Positions 47,163-54,700 of a stretch of DNA of 64,000 nt are shown one piece after another. The position numbers were made by a program, and so were the translations under genes. This stretch comes from Rhizobium sp. CFBP 8762 (lineage in GTDB: Bacteria > Pseudomonadota > Alphaproteobacteria > Rhizobiales > Rhizobiaceae), in NCBI RefSeq assembly GCF_014841565.1, contig NZ_JACYUD010000001.1:248001-312000 (forward strand), read 5' to 3'. The notes beneath the pieces are model-generated. The model saw only the letters and a list, made by a program, of their open reading frames with translations. It was not told the DNA's origin and did not search any database. Position 1 is the stretch's first letter; the number at the start of each line of letters is the position of its first letter.

Positions 47163-47492
47163 ATGAACGAGTAAAATTTTTGGAGGGACCTGCTGGATAC
47201 CTTTCAGTCATCCACGGACTGGATCAAAGCCCTCTGGCTGATCATCCCACCTTTGTTTCTTCTGGCGTTGATCCGCATGGCCATGCGCTTCCGCCTGTCG
47301 CGCCTCAAGGCCATTCAAAAACCGGTGAACGTCCCAATCTACCCGGCCCGCACAGACGACACGGACGAAATTCTGGTTTTCAACCGGGACCTGATGGTCG
47401 AAAAAATCAGGGCCCCACGCAGGCTTCTGGTACGCGATCTCGAGCATCAAGCCGCTGAAACCAGCGAGGATCGACCGGATGCGTCGATCTGA
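47163..47492 (+). pseudogene. small membrane protein, module copy C, stop at codon 4
   Basis: The reading frame begins ATG AAC GAG TAA (stop at 47172-47174), where copy A has MDEY. It then continues in frame as NFWRDLLDTFQSSTDWIKALWLIIPPLFLLALIRMAMRF and on to 47492, about 106 further codons. FWRDLLDTFQSS and the helix match copy A closely, so one base change in the Tyr codon explains the break. GAGGAG still precedes the ATG. No good alternative ATG or GTG restores the conserved N-terminus. Together with the repeat insertion this suggests a decaying copy, unless a non-standard start is used. Confidence 0.75.
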
Positions 47493-47512
47493 TCCGTTCA
47501 GATCAACGCATT

Positions 47513-47554
47513 GAGAGCATTTTCGGCGAGCACGTTGTTCACCAAAAATGCTCT
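47513..47554. repeat. palindromic repeat (AGAGCATTTTCGG type)
   Basis: AGAGCATTTTCGG and CCAAAAATGCTCT form a hairpin around a 16-base centre just after the copy C pseudogene. It may act as a transcript end for both strands. Confidence 0.55.
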
Positions 47555-47595
47555 AATCTTTTGTAGTGACGTGTTGTCCAGACGTAAATTTGAGA

Positions 47596-48258
47596 TCAAT
47601 GCGCCAGCATTTCCTCAACGATTCCCTTGGCGTCCAGCCTTGCGGGATAGTATGTCGGCCAGTTATCGATTTCCTTCAGCAAGGTCGCCCGGTCATTGCT
47701 GGAATACAGATGATAATGATCGGAAACCTTGGGCACAGTGGTGTGGTCGCTGAACGCGATGAAACCCGGCGCTGCATTGTCGCCGCGTATCTTTTTGAAG
47801 ATGTAGCGAACGCCCCATCCACCGCTTGAATACGTGATGATTTCGTATCCGTCGGCGTCATAGGTAGCGGCAGCAACGTCCTTGCCCCGGAAAAAACGGA
47901 TATACTGGCCGTTGATGTCGATCCGGTTCACATCGGTCTTGTAGCCAGCCTCATAGTATGCCCGATACTCAGCCGCGCTCTTGTCACCCTTTGTCGCCTT
48001 TTTCGCCATAACCGGCTCCAGCGTTCCATCCATCAGATAAGGATAGACCGATTGCCAGACGCCCGCCCAGTCCGATAGCGCGCGGTCCCGGATGTCATCT
48101 TTCTTCGCGTCAGAAGCCGTTTTCGTTTCCGCGGCCGTCTGTGTGTGCGAAATGCTGCCTTTCTGGTCCGATGCGGTGCCTGCGTTGGCACTCCCCGCAA
48201 ATGCCAGAACGCAAGACACGGCAACGCCAAATCCAAGCGTTTTGCTCAGCGTGTTCAT
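47596..48258 (-). CDS. zinT: periplasmic zinc-binding protein ZinT
   Basis: A 220-residue protein with a signal peptide (1-26) and a full ZinT/YodA domain: DWAGVWQSVYPYLMDGTLEPV, AEYRAYYEAGYKTDV, GYEIITYSSGGWGVRYIF, FSDHTTVPKVSDHYHLY with the zinc histidines, and DNWPTYYPARLDAKGIVEEMLAH at the end. ZinT binds zinc in the periplasm under zinc limitation and can pass it to the ZnuABC importer. The His-rich N-terminal stretch of E. coli ZinT is absent here and replaced by a Thr/Ala/Lys-rich linker. A probable Zur box lies 40 bases upstream. Confidence 0.93.
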   Translation of the reverse strand: MNTLSKTLGFGVAVSCVLAFAGSANAGTASDQKGSISHTQTAAETKTASDAKKDDIRDRALSDWAGVWQSVYPYLMDGTLEPVMAKKATKGDKSAAEYRAYYEAGYKTDVNRIDINGQYIRFFRGKDVAAATYDADGYEIITYSSGGWGVRYIFKKIRGDNAAPGFIAFSDHTTVPKVSDHYHLYSSNDRATLLKEIDNWPTYYPARLDAKGIVEEMLAH

Positions 48259-48297
48259 TCAGTGATCCCTCGCAAAATACTATCCATCTTAATTACT

Positions 48298-48315
48298 GTA
48301 ATGTAATACCGTAAC
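48298..48315 (-). promoter_or_regulatory. probable Zur box of zinT
   Basis: The 18-mer GTAATGTAATACCGTAAC is an imperfect palindrome (GTAA-TGTAATACC-GTTAC type) 40 bases before the zinT ATG. It closely resembles the Zur operator described for Agrobacterium (from memory, GATATGTTATTACATTAC; 15 of 18 matches on the other strand). It should repress zinT when zinc is plentiful. Confidence 0.65.
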
Positions 48316-48474
48316 AATCTGGACCTAGCGTTTTTTGTCGAAGGATGCAAGCCACGCGCGGAGCACTTGCAATCACCCCGCACTGGCTGCGCGTCCTGCT
48401 AAGTTTCGAAGTCTGTGTTATCTCCGCAGCAGTGGTTGTGCGTGCGCATCAGCGCATCCGCCTTACACAAGCGC

Positions 48475-48912
48475 CTACGTGAGCGGCGTCCAAGTCCCAT
48501 CCGGGTTGCGGCATGCGGCCCCTCGGGTCATTGTCTGCTGGGTCTTGATGGTCAGCGTGTGGCTGTACTGGCGGCAGTTCTGTGAGCCGACCTGATAGGG
48601 TGCCGCTGCAACCACCGAGCCGCTGACATCGCGCCCGGCCCACACCACCGGTTGCCCGCCGGGGGCAGCTTCCAGGGCACGGTATTCCGCTTCCAGCGCC
48701 CGCACCCGGTCCGCCTTGCTCAAGTCCGCCGCCGCGTTGCGCCCGATCACGCCTGTACCCAGCGCCGCAATATAGGTCTGTGATGTGGCAACGGGCGTCG
48801 GGCTTGCCAGCGCCGCCACGCCGGGCGTTTTGCGCGCTGCCGTGCCGCACCCGCTCAGAAGAACACCGCCGGCCAGAACGATCAGCAACGCAGATGCGGA
48901 AAATGAAGTCAT
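48475..48912 (-). CDS. outer-membrane lipoprotein with surface-antigen-like C-terminus
   Basis: A 145-residue lipoprotein. The signal peptide ends in lipobox LLSGC (Cys about residue 21). A low-complexity linker follows, then LSKADRVRALEAEYRALEAAPGGQPVVWAG and a C-terminal domain with CRQYSHTLTIKTQQTMTRGAACRNPDGTW. Its two cysteines and GxACRxPDGTW ending match the rhizobial proteins related to the 17-kDa surface antigen. The role is structural or unknown. The start at 48912 puts the signal at the N-terminus. It lies 58 bases downstream of feuQ and may share its transcript. Confidence 0.75.
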   Translation of the reverse strand: MTSFSASALLIVLAGGVLLSGCGTAARKTPGVAALASPTPVATSQTYIAALGTGVIGRNAAADLSKADRVRALEAEYRALEAAPGGQPVVWAGRDVSGSVVAAAPYQVGSQNCRQYSHTLTIKTQQTMTRGAACRNPDGTWTPLT

Positions 48913-48970
48913 GGTTTTATCCAAAGGTGCGGAAATTCTGTTATAATCTGTTGTGACATTGCAGCCTGTT

Positions 48971-50428
48971 TCAAGCAACATCCTTTATCATCGCAGGCAG
49001 AGTCAATGTTGCCAGCAGTCCACCCGCACCGGCGCGCGATAGCGCAAATACGCCTTTGTATTCGCTGGTAATCTCGCTGACGATGGAAAGACCCAGCCCC
49101 GTGCCGGGCTTGCTCTCATCCAGCCGCCGCCCGCGTTTCAGCGCCTCGCGAATCTCGTGAGGTTCCAGCCCCGGCCCGTCATCCTCGATGGTCACGGAAA
49201 TCCATGTGCGCCGTCCGGAATCCTCGCCCGGGGGCAGGTCTTTTGCAGGCTCTGCCGTAATGGACACGCCTTGCACGGCAAACCGGGCGGCGTTTTCCAG
49301 CAGATTGCCGAGCGTTTCTTCCACGTCCTGCTGCTCCATCGCCAGCACCAGCCCGGGCGTGTCGAGATGCACGGTAAATTCCTTGTCCGGGTTCAGCCGC
49401 CGCATCACCCGGATCAGCCGTTCCACCACCGGCTGCACCTCGGTGCGCGCCAACAGCGAATCCCGCTGCGCGGCAATGCGCGCCCGGTTCAGGTAGGATT
49501 GCACCTGCCCCTGCATGGCCTCGGCCTGCGTGCGCACCAGATCGCCATGGGATTGTTCCAGCACACGCGATTCGTTCAGCAGCACCGCCAGGGGCGTCTT
49601 CAGCGAATGCGCCAGATTGCCCACCTGCATGCGCGCGCGCTCGATGATGCGTCGGTTGCTGTCAATCAGCGCATTGACCTCATTGGCCAGCGGCTGGATT
49701 TCCCGTGGAAACTCCCCGTCCAGCTTTTCACTGTCCCCGGCGCGGATTTTCTCCAGCGAACGGCGCACCTGATCCAGAGGTTTCAATCCATAGAGAATGG
49801 CCAGCGCATTCAGCGCAAAGCTGCCAAGGCTGAACACACCGAGTGCAATATACAGGTTTTGCGAAAAGTCACGAATATCGCGCTCCAGCACATCGCGGTT
49901 GCCCGCCACGCGAAAGCGCGCTGTGCGTCCTTCGATATCCAGCACCACTTCGGTTTCGGCCACCTCCACCTGATTGCCGAACGGGTCCTGCACCGTGTAG
50001 AATCGCTCGTAACTGGTATCGAACGGCACGTCTTTCACACTGGCCACCGGCAGTTCGCCGGAGCCAAGCGACGTTGAATAGAGCGGCTGGGTGTTGAAAT
50101 TGCCAATTGGCTCCGCACTCCAGTACCAGCCGGTTTGCGGCTGTGAAAAGCGCAAATCCCCAAGCTGCGGGCTGCCAGCCAGTGCCGCATTGTCGTTGAC
50201 CGAGATCGAGTTGATGACGTTGTAAAGCTGCGCCCGCAGCGTTTCCTGAAACCCGCGTTCCGATCCCTGCCGGTAAAGTTCCGAAATCACCACAGCAATC
50301 ACAACCAGCGCCACCGCCGCCCATACGGTGGACACCAGCAGCACACGCGCCGTCAGCGATCTCGGTTTTAGAGCGCTATTCAATCTGATTGAATCAAATT
50401 GGCGCTCTAACCCTTTGCTTTTCAGCAT
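48971..50428 (-). CDS. feuQ: sensor histidine kinase FeuQ
   Basis: A 485-residue kinase with membrane segments at about 30-48 and 190-212, a periplasmic domain (QLGDLRFSQPQTGWYW), HAMP (LDQVRRSLEKIRAGD), HisKA with VGNLAHSLKTPLAVLLNES (phospho-His), and HATPase with TLGNLLENAARFA and GTGLGLSIVSEI. FeuQ/FeuP of Sinorhizobium controls ndvA (cyclic glucan export) and is needed for symbiosis. The first 23 residues (MLKSKGLERQFDSIRLNSALK...) are encoded by palindromic repeats at 50369-50409 and 50424-50468, and the start codon lies in a repeat arm. Confidence 0.85.
   Translation of the reverse strand: MLKSKGLERQFDSIRLNSALKPRSLTARVLLVSTVWAAVALVVIAVVISELYRQGSERGFQETLRAQLYNVINSISVNDNAALAGSPQLGDLRFSQPQTGWYWSAEPIGNFNTQPLYSTSLGSGELPVASVKDVPFDTSYERFYTVQDPFGNQVEVAETEVVLDIEGRTARFRVAGNRDVLERDIRDFSQNLYIALGVFSLGSFALNALAILYGLKPLDQVRRSLEKIRAGDSEKLDGEFPREIQPLANEVNALIDSNRRIIERARMQVGNLAHSLKTPLAVLLNESRVLEQSHGDLVRTQAEAMQGQVQSYLNRARIAAQRDSLLARTEVQPVVERLIRVMRRLNPDKEFTVHLDTPGLVLAMEQQDVEETLGNLLENAARFAVQGVSITAEPAKDLPPGEDSGRRTWISVTIEDDGPGLEPHEIREALKRGRRLDESKPGTGLGLSIVSEITSEYKGVFALSRAGAGGLLATLTLPAMIKDVA
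50369..50409. repeat. palindromic repeat inside the 5' end of feuQ
   Basis: TAGAGCGC...TTCAATCTGATTGAA...GCGCTCTA: an outer AGAGCGC-type stem around an inner TTCAATC/GATTGAA palindrome. It is translated as part of the FeuQ N-terminus. Confidence 0.65.
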
Positions 50429-50468
50429 AATCTTGTCGATCCTCGTTTCACTCCGGTCGGATTATGCT
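50424..50468. repeat. hairpin repeat between feuP and feuQ (TCGATCCTCGTTTCACTCC unit)
   Basis: AGCATAATC and GATTATGCT are exact 9-base arms around a unit also found at 51724-51749 (TCGATCCTCGCTTCGCTCC form) and reversed at 41423-41447. On the minus strand the unit supplies GAGGAT as a possible ribosome binding site and the arm contains the feuQ ATG. Confidence 0.6.
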
Positions 50469-50479
50469 TGAGGGAGAGG

Positions 50480-51157
50480 TTAGCCACTTGCGGCATGATC
50501 GGGTGCCTGCATACGATAGCCAAGACCCCGCACGGTTTCGATCATCTCATTGCCGATTTTCTTGCGCAGCCGTCCCACAAACACTTCGATCGTGTTGGAG
50601 TCCCGGTCAAAATCCTGGTCGTACATATGTTCCACCAGTTCCGTGCGCGAAACAACCTGCCCCATATGGTGCATGAGGTAGGACAGCAAACGAAATTCAT
50701 GCGAGGTCAGCTTCAACTGCACCCCGTTGAAAAGCGCTTTCGAACCCTTGGTGTCCAGCTTCACTGGCCCGCAAACAATTTCCGATGAGGCATGGCCCGC
50801 CGCACGGCGGATCAGCGCGCGGATGCGCGCCAGCACTTCTTCCACATGAAATGGCTTGGTCACATAATCGTCGGCACCGGCGTCGATGCCCGCCACCTTG
50901 TCGCTCCAGCGGTCACGCGCCGTCAAGATGAGGACCGGCATGGTCTTGCCCGCCGCCCGCCATTTTTCCAGAACCGTAACGCCGTCCATTTCCGGCAGGC
51001 CTATATCGAGGATCACCGCATCATAGGGCTCGCCCTCGCCCAGATAATGGCCTTCCTCGCCATCATAGGCCTGATCAACAACATAGCCCGCTTCTTTCAG
51101 CGTGTCGGCCAGTTGCCGGTTCAGTGTCGTATCGTCTTCAACAACAAGAATGCGCAT
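50480..51157 (-). CDS. feuP: OmpR-family response regulator FeuP
   Basis: A 225-residue regulator. The receiver has ILVVEDDTTLNRQLAD, the acceptor Asp in VILDIGLPEMDG, LTARDRWSDKV and VTKPFHVEEV. The winged-helix DNA-binding domain has LTSHEFRLLSYLMHHMGQVVSRTELVEHMYDQDFDRDSNTIEVFVGRLRKKIG. The pairing with the downstream kinase and the small periplasmic protein gene upstream matches the rhizobial feuN-feuP-feuQ order. Fifty-one bases with a repeat separate it from feuQ. Confidence 0.88.
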   Translation of the reverse strand: MRILVVEDDTTLNRQLADTLKEAGYVVDQAYDGEEGHYLGEGEPYDAVILDIGLPEMDGVTVLEKWRAAGKTMPVLILTARDRWSDKVAGIDAGADDYVTKPFHVEEVLARIRALIRRAAGHASSEIVCGPVKLDTKGSKALFNGVQLKLTSHEFRLLSYLMHHMGQVVSRTELVEHMYDQDFDRDSNTIEVFVGRLRKKIGNEMIETVRGLGYRMQAPDHAASG

Positions 51158-51174
51158 TCACGTCCCGCCAAGAA

Positions 51175-51220
51175 AGCAATTCCAGCAAAAGTGTGAAGCG
51201 GTTTTGCGTCCGGAATTGCG
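51175..51220. repeat. RIME-type palindromic repeat between feuN-like gene and feuP
   Basis: AGCAATTCCAGCAAAAGTGTG, then AAGCGGTTTTGCGTCCGGAATTGCG: CAATTCC/GGAATTG outer arms with a GCAAAA/TTTTGC inner stem. It lies between the FeuN-like gene stop and the feuP start. Confidence 0.6.
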
Positions 51221-51250
51221 GTAAAACAACGCCCTAAACAGGGAACCTGG

Positions 51251-51502
51251 TTATTGCTCTACCTTCATTGTCACTTTTTTCGGCCGTCCGCCATTGCCCT
51301 TCACCAGAACAGTGACAATACAGGCACCATCGCCGGTCGGCTGCGCCGATAAAAGATCGCCCCCGGTCTTGTCCACGACTTCGGCTGCGGCCTGGCTGCA
51401 ATCATTGGCTGCACGCGCCAGTTGATAGGACACATCGCCGCCGGGCGCAGCAAAACCGGCCATATGGGTCGCAAGGACAGCAATGATCAAAGGCGAAGCC
51501 AT
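51251..51502 (-). CDS. feuN: small periplasmic protein, FeuN-like
   Basis: An 83-residue protein with a signal peptide (about 1-19, PLIIAVLATHMAGFAAP). The mature part has two cysteines (C35 and C61), likely a disulphide, and a beta-rich basic C-terminus (GRPKKVTMKVEQ). Sinorhizobium encodes FeuN, a small periplasmic protein that restrains FeuQ, directly upstream of feuPQ. Size, export signal and position match, but I have not compared sequences, so the symbol rests on context. Confidence 0.6.
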   Translation of the reverse strand: MASPLIIAVLATHMAGFAAPGGDVSYQLARAANDCSQAAAEVVDKTGGDLLSAQPTGDGACIVTVLVKGNGGRPKKVTMKVEQ

Positions 51503-51586
51503 AGCGAAACTTTCAGGGGGCTAAACTTTCAGGGCACTCGGAATTCTATGGTCCATATTTAGACAACCGCGTCTGAATGGCAAATG

Positions 51587-51615
51587 AATGTAAGGCTTTC
51601 GTACAACCTTACATT
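51587..51615. promoter_or_regulatory. 9-bp perfect inverted repeat upstream of the feuN-like gene
   Basis: AATGTAAGG and CCTTACATT are exact 9-base arms with an 11-base spacer, 85 bases before the FeuN-like start. It may be a regulator operator or a hairpin end of the GTA transcript. The rest of 51503-51756 holds only the repeat unit at 51724-51749 and no gene. Confidence 0.4.
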
Positions 51616-51723
51616 AGCCATACAGCTGTTTGTTTCAACGAAACTGAACAATGGGAGCGTTTCCGATCTGACCGGATCGGATCTGAAAATGCTCGAACAT
51701 ACTGTTTCTAAATTATATTATTT

Positions 51724-51749
51724 TCGATCCTCGCTTCGCTCCGGTCGGA
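51724..51749. repeat. 26-bp repeat unit (TCGATCCTCGCTTCGCTCC...) near gp15 3' end
   Basis: TCGATCCTCGCTTCGCTCC followed by GGTCGGA. Nearly the same unit is at 50436-50461, and in reverse at 41423-41447. It lies just after the gp15 stop. Confidence 0.6.
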
Positions 51750-51756
51750 ATTTGTT

Positions 51757-54700
51757 TTAAGCTTCTGGCAGTGTGAATGCCCCCTCCGCCGATGCCCCCA
51801 GCGCCACCTTGGCGCCCTTCTGCCGCACGCGAATGCGAACCGTCGCCTCAACCGCGCCGAAGTCCGCTCGGCGTTCTCCCGCGCCATACAGGAAACGCGG
51901 CTCTGTCACCTCCTGAACCCGCCGCACCACGCCCCCGGCGTCCAGCACCTCTACCCGGTAGGCTTCGTGCGCCTCGTCCAGCGCAATGTCCCCGTCCAGC
52001 CAGTGGTCCGCATCCACCCGCGCCCGGCGTATCCACGTCACCTCCACATCGCCCGCCATCCGTTGCCGCCACCGCAGGTGCACCGGCGAAAGCGGCCTGT
52101 GCGCCATGATTCCGCCCGTAAATTCTGTGCTGTCCTTGGACAGGCTCGCAGCCCCCACCGGGTCCACCGTCCAGTTCATGCTCTGGCCGATTTCCGCCGC
52201 CGTCAGCCCCATGAGCTGCACGGCACGGTCCAGCACAACAGCAGGCGCGCCAGTGGCAGCTCCGATCGCATCCTCCGTTCCCGCCAATCCTCGCAGCAAA
52301 CCGGTCAGCATCCAGCGCCCCGGGGCGGTTTCCTCCGCATGGCAGAACCCGATGATCTCCCATCGCCCATCCCCGGCAGACACTGCAATCCGGTTTTCCC
52401 CTGCGCGCACCGAAAGCGGCGATACGCTTTCCAGCGCACTGAAATGCAGGTCGAGCATCAGCGCATTGGCCCGGTCGAACCGGCCGGTCACACCCGGCAT
52501 CAGCGGTGCCGCAAGCGTTCCTGTTCGCGCTGGTCGAGATGCTGTTGCCCGCGCGGTAAAGCCTTCAGAAAACAGCGATGACGATAGCATCACCGGTCGC
52601 CACGGGCGCGCAAACACCCCAAACCGGGCAAAACTCTCCGCGTTACCCGGCTCGTATTGCGGCAAGTCTATCAGATGCACCACCGGCGCAAACCCGTCCG
52701 CCGCATCCCGTGTTTCACTGGCTCCGGTGCTGATCTGCCGTGCCGTACCGCCCGCTGCGTGCAGAAACGAGCGGGCCTCCACATCGCGCATCTGTCCGTC
52801 ATCCACACGGCTGATGATAAACAATCCCTGATGCCCCGGAAAATTGGGCCCCTGCCCAAGACGCACCACATCTCCGGGTTGCACATCCACCGTATTGGGG
52901 GGCAGGCTGAACCGCACCGTGCGCGCGCCCGCATGGTTGTCGCGCAGCGCGCTTTCCGCCAGTCCCGCGGCCCCTTCCTCATGCAGAACACCGCTCAGCG
53001 ACAGGCGAATCACGCGCTCAATGGCGGGCCTCACCCGGCGCGAGCGCGCCGTCACCCGCTCATAGCTTGCCCCGGCGTTGAAGCTTTCCAGAATGGCCTC
53101 GCTTGCCAGATCGCTCGCCTGCCCGCGCGTTTCCTCAGTCAGCGGCTGCCCTGCTTTTTCCGCCAGCACCGTCAGCGTACGTGCAGGCAGCGCCACCCGC
53201 ATGCGTGAGCGCAGCCGCAGCCGCCCGCCATCCTCCACCGCATCCAGTTGAAACGCCGCCATCAGCGGTTCCAGCACCGCCCGCGCAGACGCCTGTTCGC
53301 CCTGCACGTAGCCGGTCAGATCACCGCTCACCAGACTGGTGTCAATGTCATCAACCCCATGGTCGGCCAGCACCGCCGCCACGATATCGGCCAGTGTTCC
53401 CGCGCCCAGCCGCCCGTTCAGCCAGTGGCCCGTGTGCCAGTTCCCACCGTCCGACCACAGGGTCTGCTTTTGCGGAAAGGCCGGTGCCGGGCGCGCATCC
53501 CATGTCCACAGGAAGATATGGTCCGGGTCCACCATGCCCGCAGGCGCCCGGTGTCCCGCCCAGTGGGACAACTGCGCCTGCAAAAACCTGCGCTGCATGG
53601 AGTCCGATCGGTTGCCGTGGGAATGATAGGGTGCCATGCTTTCCGAGGATTTCGGATCCATGAACACATTGGGCTGGTTGGCGCCATTGTCGATGGCCGG
53701 GCAACCGAGTTCCGTAAACCAGATCGGTTTTCCTCGCGCAACCCAGCTGCTCGCCTGTGTCATTTCCCGCCCGCCGCGCCGCTCGTGATGTGGCTGGCTC
53801 CACCAGTTTTCCAGGTCCTTGTACCGGTACACCCATGGCTTGCCCGCCAGCCCGTCGGTGATCGGCGTGCGTTTGCGCGCGCTTCGGTCCTCGTCTGTCG
53901 CATAATACCAGTCGAACCCTTCGCCTGCGCTGATCATGCGCGCCATGGCCTCGCTGTCATCGGCCAGCAAAAACCCATCCGGGTTGCCTTCGGCCAGATC
54001 ACCATCGCGCCAGTCCGCCAGCGGCATATAGTTGTCAATGCCCACCGCATCGATATGCGGGGAGGCCCACAGCGCATCCAGCGGATACAAGAGATCGCCG
54101 GAACCATCCTGCGGTTGATAGCAGGAATACTCACTCCAGTCGGCCGCATAGGTCAGCTTCGTGCCTGCCCCCAGTTCCCCGCGCACCGCCCCTGCCAGTT
54201 CCTGCAAGGCCTCTACAAAGGGAAACGCCCCCGTCCCATCCCGCAGCCGTGTCAGCCCGCGCATTTCCGAGCCGATGATGAAGCCCGCTACCCCTCCCGC
54301 CGTCTTTGCAAGCGCCGCAGAGTGCAGCACCAACCGGCGATACCCTTCCCCCGCCTTTCGGCCCTTCACAAATGCGTCGATCTGCGTGCGCACCGCCGCC
54401 GTACCGTCATCGCCAGCGGCATCGCAGGTTATGCGCCCCCGCCAGGGATAGGCTGGCTGTCCAACGCCGCCATAGGGCCCGCCATACGGATTGGGCAGAG
54501 TATTTCCATCAGGCACGTCCATCATGATAAAGGGATAGAGATACACCTCCAGCCCGCGCCTTTTGAGGTCGCGGATCGCCGCCACCACACCGTCATCACT
54601 GGGGGTGCCGCCGTACGCGGGCGCGTTATCCTTCGTGCTGACCAGATGCGCCATCTCTCGCGTCTGCCCGTCAACAGACCAGACAGCACTTTCGCCGGGT

